Source: Athripsodes cinereus
Taxonomy: Eukaryota; Arthropoda; Insecta; Trichoptera; Leptoceridae
Assembly (NCBI GenBank): GCA_947579605.1
Contig: OX388309.1
Coordinates: 15,508,713 to 15,572,712, forward strand
Direction of reading: 5' to 3'
DNA length: 64,000 nt
The notes under the pieces were generated by a model, which saw only the letters and a list, made by a program, of their open reading frames with translations, was not told the origin of the DNA and made no database searches. The translations under genes were made by a program, and so were the position numbers. Below, in pieces: positions 34,292 to 62,167 of the stretch (position 1 is its first letter; each line of letters opens with the position of its first letter).

Positions 34292-34657
34292 TCAACTATC
34301 ATCTCCATTAGCATCAGAATCATTAGTATCTGATGAATTCACGCATTTCCCATACATTCCCAAAGATGTATCCGTATTATTGATATTTATTCCTTGAACA
34401 ATCCCATCACTGATTTGTAGTACTGGACCTCTATAAATTGGCCTCTTCCCTGAAGTTTGAATGATTGGAACTGATCCTGAAGTCCCAGGTAGTGCATCTT
34501 TAATACTACTGTTCTCAAGAGAGCTAGAGGATATGAGCATCTTTGAAGCAAGAGATTTTTGTGACGAGGACTGCTGCTGAATATTTGAACATGGGGAAGA
34601 TGCAGACTGGGACTGTTTCATTTCTGACATAAAGAAGTCATCAAAATGAAACTCTGA
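34292..34657 (-). CDS. In-frame open reading frame directly after the GCN5 stop (possible readthrough extension)
   Basis: After the GCN5 TGA (34658-34660) the same frame stays open for 121 codons and ends TGA at 34292-34294. It begins SEFHFDDFFMSEMKQSQSAS, is rich in Ser, Gln and Asn, and ends SDTNDSDANGDDS. The codons look like protein rather than AT-rich UTR. The stop context is AAA TGA TCA, not the leaky TGA-C type. Alternatives are a true readthrough tail, a strain-specific or erroneous TGA, the last exon of an unannotated transcript, or chance. No family is recognised. Confidence 0.4.
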   Translation of the reverse strand, partial: SEFHFDDFFMSEMKQSQSASSPCSNIQQQSSSQKSLASKMLISSSSLENSSIKDALPGTSGSVPIIQTSGKRPIYRGPVLQISDGIVQGININNTDTSLGMYGKCVNSSDTNDSDANGDDS

Positions 34658-47112
<12,455 letters not shown>

Positions 47113-47586
47113 GGGAAGTTACAATTCAGTCCTGAATTTGAAATCCAAAAACGTTTTCTCAATATACTTTCAACTTCTGGCATTTACCAGATACAGATCC
47201 AACTCGCCTATTTTGATGTACTGTGCTTTTGATGACGGATCGTAATGACAGTATTGTAAACAAGTAATATTCTTGGAGTAATATATTATGATTTACGAAT
47301 CACTATGAACCAACGGAATCAAGCCAAAACTCGTTCTCCTACACCTGTCACTACAATATTTTTTACACCGACCACTCGGATTATGACACTTGATAATATT
47401 ATTATATATTATATTCTATAATAATGAAATAAACCCAGACTACAAGCTTCGACGCACCAGCCAGGACCACATTTCGAGTTATCTGCAGTTATCTGACTCT
47501 GACGCCAATTCTAATACAAGATACAAGCCTAAAAGCCTTATTTTTTCTATGGCTTAGAATATTTTTGGCCTTTTAACATGGATAGC
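47113..47586. promoter_or_regulatory. Upstream region of GCN5
   Basis: About 470 bases before the ATG and before the next transposon. It should contain the 5' UTR and promoter; no core element can be called. Confidence 0.3.
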
Positions 47587-49265
47587 CCATAGACTTTAAT
47601 ACTATATACCTAGACAGAGTACCTCGGTAACTTTTCATAGCGGTGAAGTGAGGCAAACAAAGATTGTCTCTTTCGCACAGTTGGTTGGCAAGAACTATGG
47701 TAATAATGTCGCGAATCGCGATTTGTATGGGAAGTGTGGAGTATGCTGTGAAATGTTCGCATTTATTTAACTAAAATAGACGTAACAGTTGAAAAATTAA
47801 TATGAAGCGATTAAGAAAGCAACTGAAATGTCTAGTAATATAAAAAATACCAACAATTTTTTTATTTTTGTTTATTTTTCCTATGTTTATGAGGTGATTC
47901 TTACATTGTTAATATGTTTGGCTCATGTACTCAAACTACCAAAATAAAAACCTCAGAGTAGAATGTTATTTTACTTCATTTAATAACACAATAATACGTC
48001 TTTACAGGACGAAAAGAGCTTGGAGCTTCTATTTTCGAGTGTCCTGTAAAAGGCAGGTGTTCGAAAAAATTAAGACATTGTGCATCTTAAATTCAGTGGT
48101 AGGGTTTGCCACCCGTCCTGATTGTCTTGATTTTATATTGGCTCGAAGAGGGCAGCTTGCATGTTTCTTACATGCAGCTGGTTCACTGGTTACCCCACTT
48201 GTGGGATATACCGTGATGGTATAGTAGTAGTAGCTTCTATTGGAGCCAATATCTCAAATAAATGTACATATTAACTTTTATGTCACATAGAGGATGATCT
48301 CTGAATTCATTACACAGTAGATCCACTGGCTATCATTTTCATAGGAGATAAATAGATGAAAATATATACAGAGAATAAATTCTCGATCTTTACCACAGGT
48401 GGACTAGAATTGGTTTGATTAACATTTTTAGTCATTCAACGGAGATGAATTTAGATCCAACCCTGGCTCCTGGGTCACCTCTTGCTTCAAAAATTTAGAA
48501 AACAATATTAAAAATGTTTGTGGAGTAAATGTGGTTTGTGAAATAATAAAAGAAAGAAATAATTGTAATAAATAAACTTTATTGAAATTATTTTAAATGT
48601 ACAAATCGTTTTCATATACCTAGTACATACCAAATTAAAGATTTTTTTATTTATTCATTCATTCGGACGAACAAAACATTTGAAAATACATATGAACAGA
48701 AATAATATACAAAATCACAAAACAAAAACAATTTCATCAGCACTTTGCAATCATTGTTAGTGTTCGACCAAAAATGGGGTTTTGATTGAAGCCGATTGTT
48801 CAATTCTAAATCTACCTTCGGCCAGATGTATAAAGTGAATCCTAATTTTATATCTGTAAAAATATACTAAAATAAATTTAGAGACCGATAAAGATTTCAT
48901 TGATTAGCAAAAAAAGTATATCAATAATATAACTATTACTAACTTAATATTAAAACTATGAACTACTGTATACAGTCAATAAAATTTTAAAACCACACCA
49001 AACATAAAATAAAAAGAAAAACCGGATTATAATTAATACACTAAACAACTCCTTAGTATTATAAATACATTCATTCAAAAGTATAAAATATGGTATTTAT
49101 AAACGAGGATTTTAAAACGAAACACGAGGAACATGCGAGGAACCGTCAAGCAAAAGTACCGCAGAAACCAATGTTTTGCCAACCAGCTAACGAAAAGTGC
49201 CGTGCAATTCGACACACTTTTGAGGGTTAGTACGCCGTCTAGGTATATAGTATTAAAGTCTATGG
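47587..49265. mobile_element. TIR transposon with 29-bp perfect ends, 1.68 kb
   Basis: CCATAGACTTTAATACTATA at the left continues for 29 bases and is exactly complemented at the right end. No transposase frame is visible. Superfamily is not determined. Immediately right (49266-49350) is sequence of the TTCAC MITE family, so it may have inserted into such a copy. A 48060-48230 repeat lies within it. Confidence 0.75.
48060..48232. repeat. Copy of the dispersed GTGATGGTATAG repeat
   Basis: TTACATGCAGCTGGTTCACT, CCCACTTGTGGGATATACC and GTGATGGTATAG follow in order, ending in TAG repeats. The same blocks form the array unit at 9762-10790 and occur reversed at 4878-4955. Confidence 0.55.
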
Positions 49266-49819
49266 TTTCATCTTATTATTTGTTTTATTCTCTATGAATT
49301 TGTATTGAATGTCAGAATCATGTACAAAATTATTATGCAGTCGAGAGCTTCATATATATTATAGCTACATATAACAACTTTGAGCGTTTTATTGATCCAA
49401 ATGTCATTGTAATGGCGCCATTTTCGTAAGATTCATTCGCGATCTGAAAAATCTCCACTAACTATTTTAATTTCTGTTCCATTTCACTTCTTGAACTAAA
49501 AAAATATGATTTTCTATTTTGAAAAATTGTATACGACAAGAATACACCATAATTACGATTAATTTCGCAATTGTTTTGACAACCACCATCACTCAAACGT
49601 CAAGGTAACTGTCAGAGCGATAATCACCCTGCTATGATTTCGGTTGTCACCCGATGACGTGCCTGAACGCGACAGTGCGAGTCGTCGGGTGACTCGCTCC
49701 GGCTTCGTGAACGATCGGAGCGTCGTCGAGTGATCACTCGGCGACTGTATTGAACGCTGCCTCGCCACTCACTGCAACTTCATGGTCGCTCAGGTCACTC
49801 GTCGTCGAGCGATATTTAT
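49266..49819. other. TTCAC MITE fragment and a GC-richer stretch
   Basis: 49266-49350 matches the interior of the MITE at 28678-30091. 49600-49810 is unusually GC-rich for this window, with repeated GTCGTCGAG and GGTGACTCG motifs; its nature is unknown. Confidence 0.35.
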
Positions 49820-51949
49820 TAGTCATGTGTAACACAGATCCGACCCGAGTCAAATGTTCGGGTCCTTCCAAATTAACCCGCGGGTCTACAGATCACCTAC
49901 GGATCTTACGGGTCACCGGGTCCTAATGATCTGTTTGAGCGGAGACCCGTTGGATCTGTGAGGACCCGATGACCCGAAAGATCTGTTTGAGACGATGACA
50001 TGTAGGATCCGTTTAAGCGGATGACACGTAAGTTCTGTATGTTTTGTTCACAAATTGAATAGAATGACCGTTTGTACTTACCCATACATACATACATACC
50101 ATCACGCCGCTTCCCATACATACAAATCCGTATTCTAATAATATATTGTGTTTTATTGCTGGAAAGTATCGCAAAGTTTTGCAAGTCTCTAAAAACATTT
50201 TTCACAAAATAATACTACAATACACAAACACAAAATATTTCACAAAAAAATATCATGGCGAAACATTTTATGAAACCAATACTTTTTCATATAAAATGTT
50301 TACCTTTAATCAATAGCTTATCCACTATTTATTTCAACTAAACCTTTGCACAGTTTACAATAAAAAGTATTTTCCTATTTGAAATTAATTGGTAGTATGT
50401 TGTTTTTTTTCCTTTATGTATATTGTTTTTCTTTGTTTATGCATTATTTCTCTTGACTGTTTTTTTTAATTTGTATTATTTGTAAAGGCTGATACAGCTG
50501 TTTGTTATGTAAATAAATAAATATTTTATGGCCAATAAATGTCATTATTATTATTCTTATAATTATTGAGTACTCCGTTCAGATATTAAGTGTAAAAATC
50601 TCCATACCGAAATATGAAAGACATAGTGGATCATAGACAATAAGCTATCAACACCGGAAACAGCTCCGACCCGTAGACACAGGTATATGCTGCAACCGGA
50701 AAGACCCGTGACCCGTGTATGTACCTACAGCGGAAACGGGTCTGAGCTAAAGACAAAGATCTGGGTTGTAACCGGAAAGACCCGTGACCCGAATCATATG
50801 TTCGGCTCAATGCTATCAGTGGACCCGAACGGGTCGGGTCGCCTCAAAGTGATCTGTTATGTGGTGTTCTCATTTTGGCGAATATCGCCAGGCACCAAAA
50901 TATCGCCAGCCATTTGAACTGTGTGAACAAAATGACAGCTAGTCTGAAACGATAAAAACCAGTAGAAACGATATCGTCTCGAGTTGACCACCTTCCAACA
51001 TGTGGTGTTCTCACTTTGGCGAATATCGCTAGGGCACCAAAATATCGCCAGCCATTTGAACCGTGTGAACAAAATGACAGCTAGTCTGAAACGATAAAAA
51101 CCAGTAGAAACGATATCGTCTCGAGTTGACCACCTTCCAACTTTCTCGGGCGATCGAACGATTTGCACATGCGCAGATATGCGCGGCGTTTGTGTCTATG
51201 GTAAAAGCTTTATAACCTATAAATTTTATAATGTTTCCCGCTTCGTGACAGCTGTTATCTTTTTTGTTGGTTTGTGGCGTTTGTTTCCTTAATTAAAAGG
51301 CGCCTTATAACCTCTACTATAACATTTTCGACTAAAAATAAACACTTCGCGATCTCCATATCGACGCCATTTTGAAAACAGTGTCAAAATCAAAGCGCAT
51401 CTGACAGATCGTTTCTATATCGGTGGACTTGTGTGAACAGGTGTGACGATCAATGGGCGTACGGCGAATTTTGTTTTTTCGCCTGGCGTTATATTTTGAA
51501 ATTCGGCTGGCGATATTCGCCAAATGTGAACACCCCAACTTTTCGGACGATTAAACGATTCGCGCATGCGCAGATGTGCGCGGCGTTCATATCTATGGTA
51601 AAAACTTCATAACCTATAAATTTTATAAATGTTTTCCGCTTCGTGACAGCTGTTATCTTTGTTGTTGGTTTGTGGCGTTTGTTTCCTTAATTAAAAGGCG
51701 CCTTATAACCTCTACTATAACATTTTCGACTAAAAATAAACACTTCGCGATCTCCATCTCGACGCCATTTTGAAAACAGTGTCAAAATCAAAACGCATCT
51801 GACAGATCGTTTCTATATCGGTGGACTTGTGTGAACGGGTGTGACGATCAATGGGCGTACGGCGAATTTTGTTTTTTCGCCTGGCGTTAAATTTTGAAAT
51901 TCGGCTGGCGATATTCGCCAAATGTGAACACCCCATAACCCATGACTAA
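49820..51949. mobile_element. GACCCG-rich hAT-like element, copy 1, interrupted by a nested MITE
   Basis: Begins TAGTCATGTGTAACA and ends, after the nested MITE, CCCATGACTA at 51949. Interior (to 50848) is packed with GACCCG, GATCTGTTTGAGC-like motifs. It has no coding capacity. The eight bases before it, ATATTTAT, fit the hAT target pattern nTnnnnAn; the right flank is only an approximate match. Inverse orientation to copy 2 at 52936-53968. Confidence 0.75.
50849..51934. mobile_element. MITE array nested in the hAT-like element
   Basis: Outer ends TGTGGTGTTCTCATTTTGGC and, reverse-complemented, TGGGGTGTTCACATTTGGCG are inverted repeats. Within it, a ~145-bp left segment is present twice (50849, 51000) and a ~396-bp right segment twice (51141-51537, 51538-51934). 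The hAT terminus resumes right after it. Confidence 0.75.
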
Positions 51950-52232
51950 ATTTATGCTATCGTGAACCCAGCCCTGAGATTGCAGTAGAGTGCTGTTTGT
52001 TTCTAACACATAGTTATTTTCTATACGTTAGAAAGAGACACTATCCAGACAAATACTATCGCAAGTGGTAAATGAATTATTATTATAAGAATTTAGACCT
52101 TACTACTGGGTAGGAAAGCATATTTTTACTTGAATTTGGTCAAAAAATACAGTCTGTTATGGTTAACAATGGTTAATGCCTTCGCAAAAATAATAAATGT
52201 ACTACATACATAGATTAGCATTTGCTTTGCAT
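51950..52232. other. Short unclassified spacer with target site
   Basis: No gene. Its end, CTTTGCAT at 52225-52232, is the first of three copies of that octamer. Confidence 0.4.
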
Positions 52233-52927
52233 TAGTATTGGTAAATCCAGTTCTTTCTCAGGAATCGGTACTTGAGACATCGTTCTTCAAAACAATTCGT
52301 TCTTAACATTCGTTCTCGTTCGTGGAATTTGTCACGCGATTTTCACCTTAGTCTCTTTGAAAATAAAGTATTTTAAAGGCCTTTTTCCCAAAAGACGACA
52401 CGAAGATTTAAATCCTTAAATCTCGTTTGTGATATATGTCACGCGATTTTAAACCTTAGTCTCTTTGAAAATAGAGTATTCTAATGGTATTTTTACCAAA
52501 ACAACTTCACAAAGATTTAAATCTTTGAATCATGTTTGTTACATTTGACACGCGATATAAAACCTTAATTCCTTTGAAAATAGAATACTCCAATGGCGTT
52601 TTTTCCAAAATAATAACACGTAGATTTAAATCCAAGAATTTCGTTCTCAACGTTTGACACGCAATATGAAACCTTAGTATCTTTGAAAATAGAGTATCTT
52701 AAGGTTTTTTTTTCCAAAAAAAAACACACACGAAGATTTAAATCTCGTTCGTGTTTATTTGCCACGCGATGTTAAACCTTAGTTTCTTTGAAAATATAGT
52801 ACTTTAATGTAATTTTTCCCAAAAGAACGAAAAAGACCGAACAGATTTGGCATTGAGGATTTAGTTCTTCGAGTTAAGTTGAAGAACGAATACATAAGAA
52901 CGAATACTCAGATTCTGAACAATACTA
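52233..52927. mobile_element. hAT-like element built of ~110-bp tandem repeats
   Basis: Short inverted ends TAGTATTG and CAATACTA, flanked by CTTTGCAT at 52225-52232 and 52928-52935. Interior 52330-52830 holds five diverged copies of a ~110-bp unit beginning CACGCGATNTTAAACCTTAG. No coding capacity. Confidence 0.6.
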
Positions 52928-52935
52928 CTTTGCAT

Positions 52936-53968
52936 TAGTCATGGGTAACAGATCACTTTGAGGCGACCCGACCCGTTCGGGTCCACTGATAGCACTGAGC
53001 CGAACATATGATTCGGGTCACGGGTCTTTCCGGTTACAACCCAGATCTTTGTCTTTAGCTCGGACCCGTTTCCGCTGTAGGTACATACACGGGTCACGGG
53101 TCTTTCCGGTTGCAGCATATACCTGTGTCTACGGGTCGGAGCTGTTTCCGGTGTTGATAGCTTATTGTCTATGATCCACTATGTCTTTCATACGGTATGG
53201 AGATTTTTACACTTAATATCTGAATGGAGTACTCAATAATTATAAGAATAATAATAATGACATTTATTGGCCATAAAATATTTATTTATTTACATAACAA
53301 ACAGCTGTATCAGCCTTTACAAATAATACAAATTAAAAAAAAAACAGTCAAGAGAAATAATGCACAAAGAAAAACAATATAAATAAAGGAAAAAAAACAA
53401 CATACTACCAATTAATTTCAATTAGGAAAATACTTTTTATTGTGAACTGTGCAAAGGTTTAGTTGAAATAAATAGTGGATAAGCTATTGATTAAAGGTAA
53501 ACATTTTATATGAAAAAGTATTGGTTTCATAAAATGTTTCGCCATGATATTTTTTTGTGAAATATTTTGTGTTTGTGTATTGTAGTATTATTTTGTGAAA
53601 AATGTTTTTAGAGACTAGCAAAACTTTGCGATACTTTCCAGCAATAAAACACAATATATTGTTAGAATACGGATTTGTATGTATGGGAAGCGGCGTGATG
53701 GTATGTATGTATGGGTAAGTACAAACGGTCATTCTATTCAATTTGTGAACAAAACATACAGAACTTACGTGTCATCCGCTTAAACGGATCCTACATGTCA
53801 TCGTCTCAAACAGATCTTTCGGGTCATCGGGTCCTCACAGATCCAACGGGTCTCCGTTCAAACAGATCATTAGGACCCGTAAGATCCGTAGGTGATCTGT
53901 AGACCCGCGGGTCAATTTGGAAGGACCCGAACATTTGACTCGGGTCGGATCTGTGTTACACATGACTA
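52936..53968. mobile_element. GACCCG-rich hAT-like element, copy 2, intact
   Basis: Ends TAGTCATGGGTAACAGATC and, complemented, TAGTCATGTGTAACACAGATC; flanking octamer CTTTGCAT at 52928-52935 and 53969-53976. Length 1033 bp. About 1 kb of near-identity with copy 1 in inverted orientation, so the two make a large palindrome with a 1-2 kb spacer. No reading frame of note. Confidence 0.88.
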
Positions 53969-54118
53969 CTTTGCATTTTGTTGATTCGGTTGCTACGGTG
54001 GGAGTTGTGCAGAAATGTTTTATTGAAGTTTAATTACGGATTAAATAATTATATTGCTCTCAATAAATTTCATGAACCTAACAGTTAAGTTGTTTTCAAG
54101 ATAGATCATATCAATAGT

Positions 54119-58247
<4,129 letters not shown>

Positions 58248-58435
58248 AGTAAAGTGTGCATGTATTTATTTTATTAAAATGTCTCAAAATTTCTGATCAC
58301 TTAAGCCAGCTTACAGCCAATTCATAAGCGTTGGGATACCTTTCTCACTTCTTCCGATTAAATTTTGCACAATGGTACATCACGTAAACATGGTTCTCCA
58401 ATCTCTGTATAGTTTTGTTGTATGCACATTGTGAC
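58248..58435. other. UFM1 3' region with SINE-2 fragment
   Basis: 58290-58390 matches part of SINE-2 (AGCCAGCTTACAGCCAATTC, in reverse). The LTR element starts at 58436. Confidence 0.5.
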
Positions 58436-59006
58436 TATAGGAGTCACCTTTTATAGGTGTCTGTAGCTCTCTTGGAGATAAAGAAAATCTTTTAGTTCAT
58501 AATTCCATTCACATACAGTGAATATGAAATTTGACTATTGCCAAAAAGAATTGCTACTCCCTATATTTTATATTATTATATTTTTACTTACAGTGTGTTT
58601 TGAATAAAAGAATCGATTATATTTAACACTTGTTTTAATTTATAAATTGAATTACAGAAAAATAAAATATTGTAACAATGATAATGAAAAGTTAAAAGAG
58701 AATATTAATTTGTTAAACTATTATAATTGCCTGCCGAAAGTGAACTGAAGTTGATAATTTTCTCCTACTCTATGGATGGCTTTCGTGTGTGATTTTAGCG
58801 CCCTCTATAACAGACATCTACATTTTATTTGGTCAACCTGAAGGTTTGCATCTTGGTAAATCTTGGTGCTTCTTCGCTTCTTTCTGACTTCCATAGATGG
58901 CGGTGCTATGCCCATTTTCTACTGAAACACATTATGAATTTTCATCTACAAAACATACATATATATAAAACTATAATTGTTGGCAAGCTTCGCTGGTTGC
59001 CACACA
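58436..59006 (-). repeat. 3' LTR of the CsRn1-like element
   Basis: Minus strand starts TGTGTGGCAACC right after a purine tract, and ends at CTATA. About 571 bp. The left boundary is set by the start of identity with the 5' LTR at 63806. Confidence 0.85.
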
Positions 59007-59016
59007 GCCCCCTTGG
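59007..59016 (-). other. Polypurine tract
   Basis: Minus-strand AAGGGGGC, just upstream of the 3' LTR, between the pol stop (59039) and the LTR; the plus-strand DNA primer of retrotransposons. Confidence 0.7.
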
Positions 59017-59038
59017 CAGTGTAAAAACGCCGGTTTTT

Positions 59039-62000
59039 TCACGAATTAGGTCTGTATATTGGTCTTCCACTTCTAGTTATATATACAGGTTCTCTTGATG
59101 TTGAAACCGTCTGTTCTGGTTCATTTCTTGCCTCACAAAAATAAGGCTTGCATCTGTCCAATGATATAGTTTTCGGTTCTCCTCCTATTAGCAAAGTTGC
59201 AGTCTTGTCGTCTCTTCTGCAAACTTGGTAAGGGCCTTGATATGCTGGAAAAAGCGGTTTATACACCCTATCATCTCTAACGAACAAATATTTTGCAAGT
59301 TTTAAATCAGGATGTACAAATATATTATTCTTATGATGATGTTCCACAGGACGTGGTTTAATCTGTTTCATGTACCATATCAGTTGTTGAGTGTAGTAAT
59401 TTGGTTCTGGAATTTCGTCTGTATCACAAAAAATGTCATTTGGTAATCTTATAGGATTTCCGTATAACATCTCTGAAATAGAATAATCAGTGTTTTCTCT
59501 AATTATAGTTCTTAAACCTAATAATATGGTTGACAACGATTGAGTCCATGGGATAGGATGATGTGCTTTAAAACTGTTTTTCAGTGTACGATGAAATCGT
59601 TCTACCATTCCATTGGTCTCTGGGTGATAAGGAGAAGAAATAGAATGTTTAGTCCCTAATTTAGAACAAAACATATTAAATTCTGTTGACATAAATTGTC
59701 TACCTTGATCAGTAATAAATTTCAGTGGTGTTCCATACCTCGTAATCCAGTGGTCCCAAATAGTTCTCACTACTGTCTTAGCTGTTATATCTTTTATAGG
59801 TATTGCCTCACTCCATCGTGAATACCTATCCACAAAAGTAACTAAATATTTCATACCTTCAGATTCTAAGAGCGGTCCGACTATATCAATGTGTACTGTC
59901 TGGAATTTTGCATCAGGCAGTTTCATATTCATAATCTTCGTTCTAGTGTGTCTTGTTACCTTAGATTTTTGGCATTTAATACATGTTTTACTCCAAAGAT
60001 TACAGTCAGCTCTCATGTTCTTCCAAACTCCTCTTTTGGAAATTGTTTTCAAGGTATCCTTGGCACCTGGATGAGTTAAGTTGTGGATACTGTCAAAAAA
60101 TCTTCTCTGTAAAGTTTTAGGTATGTACGGTCTTAGATTTCCTTCATGAAAATCAAAGATGAGCTGTAAACCTTGTAAATTGTTTTTGATTAGGTTTAAT
60201 GAATGATCTTTATTTTCAAACAATTGTTTCAATTCCAAATCCAGATTTTGTTGTTTGGAAATATCTTCTAACGAGATATCATTATGTAACTCTATCATAT
60301 CTATTCTAGAAAAAGCGTCTGCAATTACATTTGAATTACCAGTAACATATCTAATATCGGTACTGTACTGTCCAATTAGATCTAATTGTCTCTGTTGACG
60401 AGGACTTTCTTTTTCAAAATTTTTCTTTTTGAAAGCATATTGAAGTGGCTTGTGATCTGTGTATATACAGAACTCTCTGCCTTGCAAATGATGTTTGAAA
60501 TATCTAATGGCTTCAAATATAGCTAGCAATTCTCTGTCATATGTACTATATGAACACTGAGCTTTATTTAACTTTTTTGAAAAAAAACTAATAGGTTCAT
60601 AATTACCATCTTCTCCTGCCTGTTGTAGTACTCCTCCGATTGCAAAATCTGAAGCATCCGTCCACAATGACAATTGTTTAGTACTATCGGGATACTTAAG
60701 TTTAGTGCAAGCTATTAAAGATTGTTTTACCTCCTCGAAGTCATTCGTCGTAATATCGTTCCATTGTACCAGTCTTTTATCATTCTTCTTAGCTCCTTTT
60801 AAGTATTCATTTAATCTTGCTAGTTTCTGGGCAGCGTTTTTTATGAATCTTCTATAGAAATTTGACATTGCAATAAAACGTCTGAGGTCTTGAATGGTTT
60901 TTGGTTTGGTATATTCAGCAAGAGCTCGTACCTTGTCTGGCGATGGGCCTACTCCTTCTGCTGAAACTTCATATCCTAGAAACAGAATAGAACTTTTACC
61001 AAATTCACATTTAGATGGGTTTACAATCATACCCCACTCGTCTAATCTCTTAAACAAGGCATTAAGGTGTTTAAGATGTGTTTCTTCATCTGGTGAATGT
61101 ACAATTATGTCGTCGATATATACTTTTACTCCTTCTAGACCTTGAGTCATTACATTCATGTGCCGTTGGAAAGTCTGACATGAATTAGATAAGCCAAATG
61201 GCATGCGTAAATATTCCCAGGAGCCTGCAAATGTGCAAATAGCGGTTTTTTTAATGTCTTCTTCATTCATAGGTACTTGGTGATATGCCTTCTTTAGGTC
61301 CAGCTTTGAAAAAATTCTAGAATTGGCAAAATCGTTAGTTATATCTTGAATATGAGGTAGAGAATACCTGTCTGGAACAGTTATTTGATTCAACTTCCTG
61401 TAGTCTCCACACAATCTGAACGTGCCATCCGCCTTTTTTACTACATGTAAAGGTGATGACCACTCGCTATTAGATGGACGACAAATACCTTGGGAAACCA
61501 GATCCTCAAACTCGGTTTTCACCTGCTTCAGCAACTCTGGAGACAAGCGACGAGGTTTAGATCTGAATGGGCTTCCTCTAGTATCTATGTGGTGAATTGT
61601 TGGATGAGATATGTCACTAAAAGGTCTATTTATATCAATTAGCTTTGGAAAATTTGCTAACATTTGATGATACTTATTGTTCTTATCTAAAAAAGAAATA
61701 GAAGTTACATTAGTACTATCAACATTAGAATTATAAGCTTTTACCTTATCTCCACTGCTTTTGTCGATTAACAGTCTGCTCCTCATGTCAACAATTAAAT
61801 TAAAATTAGTTAAAAAATCAGCTCCCAATATAGCTCTAGATACATCTGCTATGACGCAGTTCCATCTGAATTTTTGTTTAAAACCTAGGTTTATGTTTAT
61901 GGTTGAAGTACCATATGTTTTAACGATTGTCCCATTTGCTGCAAAAAGTGTAAGATTAACTTTTTCTTTTTGGCATTTGCGATAAGATCTTGGAATTATG

Positions 62001-62167
62001 CAAAGTTCCGATCCGGTATCAATTAAGTATGATAAACCGTTATCTTGATCCTTAACGAAGAGACGCGTTTGAGGAGTCAACATGTCCGTCTCTATAACAT
62101 GTCGCTTCTCAAGTTTTTTTGATTCTGCACAGAATTCTGCTGATTGAACGTGCATGGTGATATGCAC
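59039..62167 (-). CDS. pol: CsRn1-like retrotransposon pol polyprotein
   Basis: 1042 open codons. Order of domains (residues from the frame start): aspartic protease with DTGSELCI about 50; reverse transcriptase about 200-400, with RLCGDYRKLNQ, FSKLDLKKAYHQVP and the YIDD box at about 350; RNase H from about 500 (LWTDASDFAIGG, YTDHKPLQ); integrase from about 690, with an H-H-C-C zinc binding site (H695, H699, C729, C732), then VHIDIVGP, ITDQGRQF and the YHPETNGMVERFHR block. No chromodomain is obvious at the C-terminus. The frame overlaps gag by 76 bases and is in the -1 frame, so it is expected to be made by frameshifting, not from its own ATG. No inactivating change seen. Confidence 0.95.
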   Translation of the reverse strand: MHITMHVQSAEFCAESKKLEKRHVIETDMLTPQTRLFVKDQDNGLSYLIDTGSELCIIPRSYRKCQKEKVNLTLFAANGTIVKTYGTSTININLGFKQKFRWNCVIADVSRAILGADFLTNFNLIVDMRSRLLIDKSSGDKVKAYNSNVDSTNVTSISFLDKNNKYHQMLANFPKLIDINRPFSDISHPTIHHIDTRGSPFRSKPRRLSPELLKQVKTEFEDLVSQGICRPSNSEWSSPLHVVKKADGTFRLCGDYRKLNQITVPDRYSLPHIQDITNDFANSRIFSKLDLKKAYHQVPMNEEDIKKTAICTFAGSWEYLRMPFGLSNSCQTFQRHMNVMTQGLEGVKVYIDDIIVHSPDEETHLKHLNALFKRLDEWGMIVNPSKCEFGKSSILFLGYEVSAEGVGPSPDKVRALAEYTKPKTIQDLRRFIAMSNFYRRFIKNAAQKLARLNEYLKGAKKNDKRLVQWNDITTNDFEEVKQSLIACTKLKYPDSTKQLSLWTDASDFAIGGVLQQAGEDGNYEPISFFSKKLNKAQCSYSTYDRELLAIFEAIRYFKHHLQGREFCIYTDHKPLQYAFKKKNFEKESPRQQRQLDLIGQYSTDIRYVTGNSNVIADAFSRIDMIELHNDISLEDISKQQNLDLELKQLFENKDHSLNLIKNNLQGLQLIFDFHEGNLRPYIPKTLQRRFFDSIHNLTHPGAKDTLKTISKRGVWKNMRADCNLWSKTCIKCQKSKVTRHTRTKIMNMKLPDAKFQTVHIDIVGPLLESEGMKYLVTFVDRYSRWSEAIPIKDITAKTVVRTIWDHWITRYGTPLKFITDQGRQFMSTEFNMFCSKLGTKHSISSPYHPETNGMVERFHRTLKNSFKAHHPIPWTQSLSTILLGLRTIIRENTDYSISEMLYGNPIRLPNDIFCDTDEIPEPNYYTQQLIWYMKQIKPRPVEHHHKNNIFVHPDLKLAKYLFVRDDRVYKPLFPAYQGPYQVCRRDDKTATLLIGGEPKTISLDRCKPYFCEARNEPEQTVSTSREPVYITRSGRPIYRPNS

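Noticed and set aside
51332..51936. Two similar 68-codon minus-strand frames as a small gene family
   Set aside because: They lie in the duplicated right half of the nested MITE; the similarity is that of the repeat.
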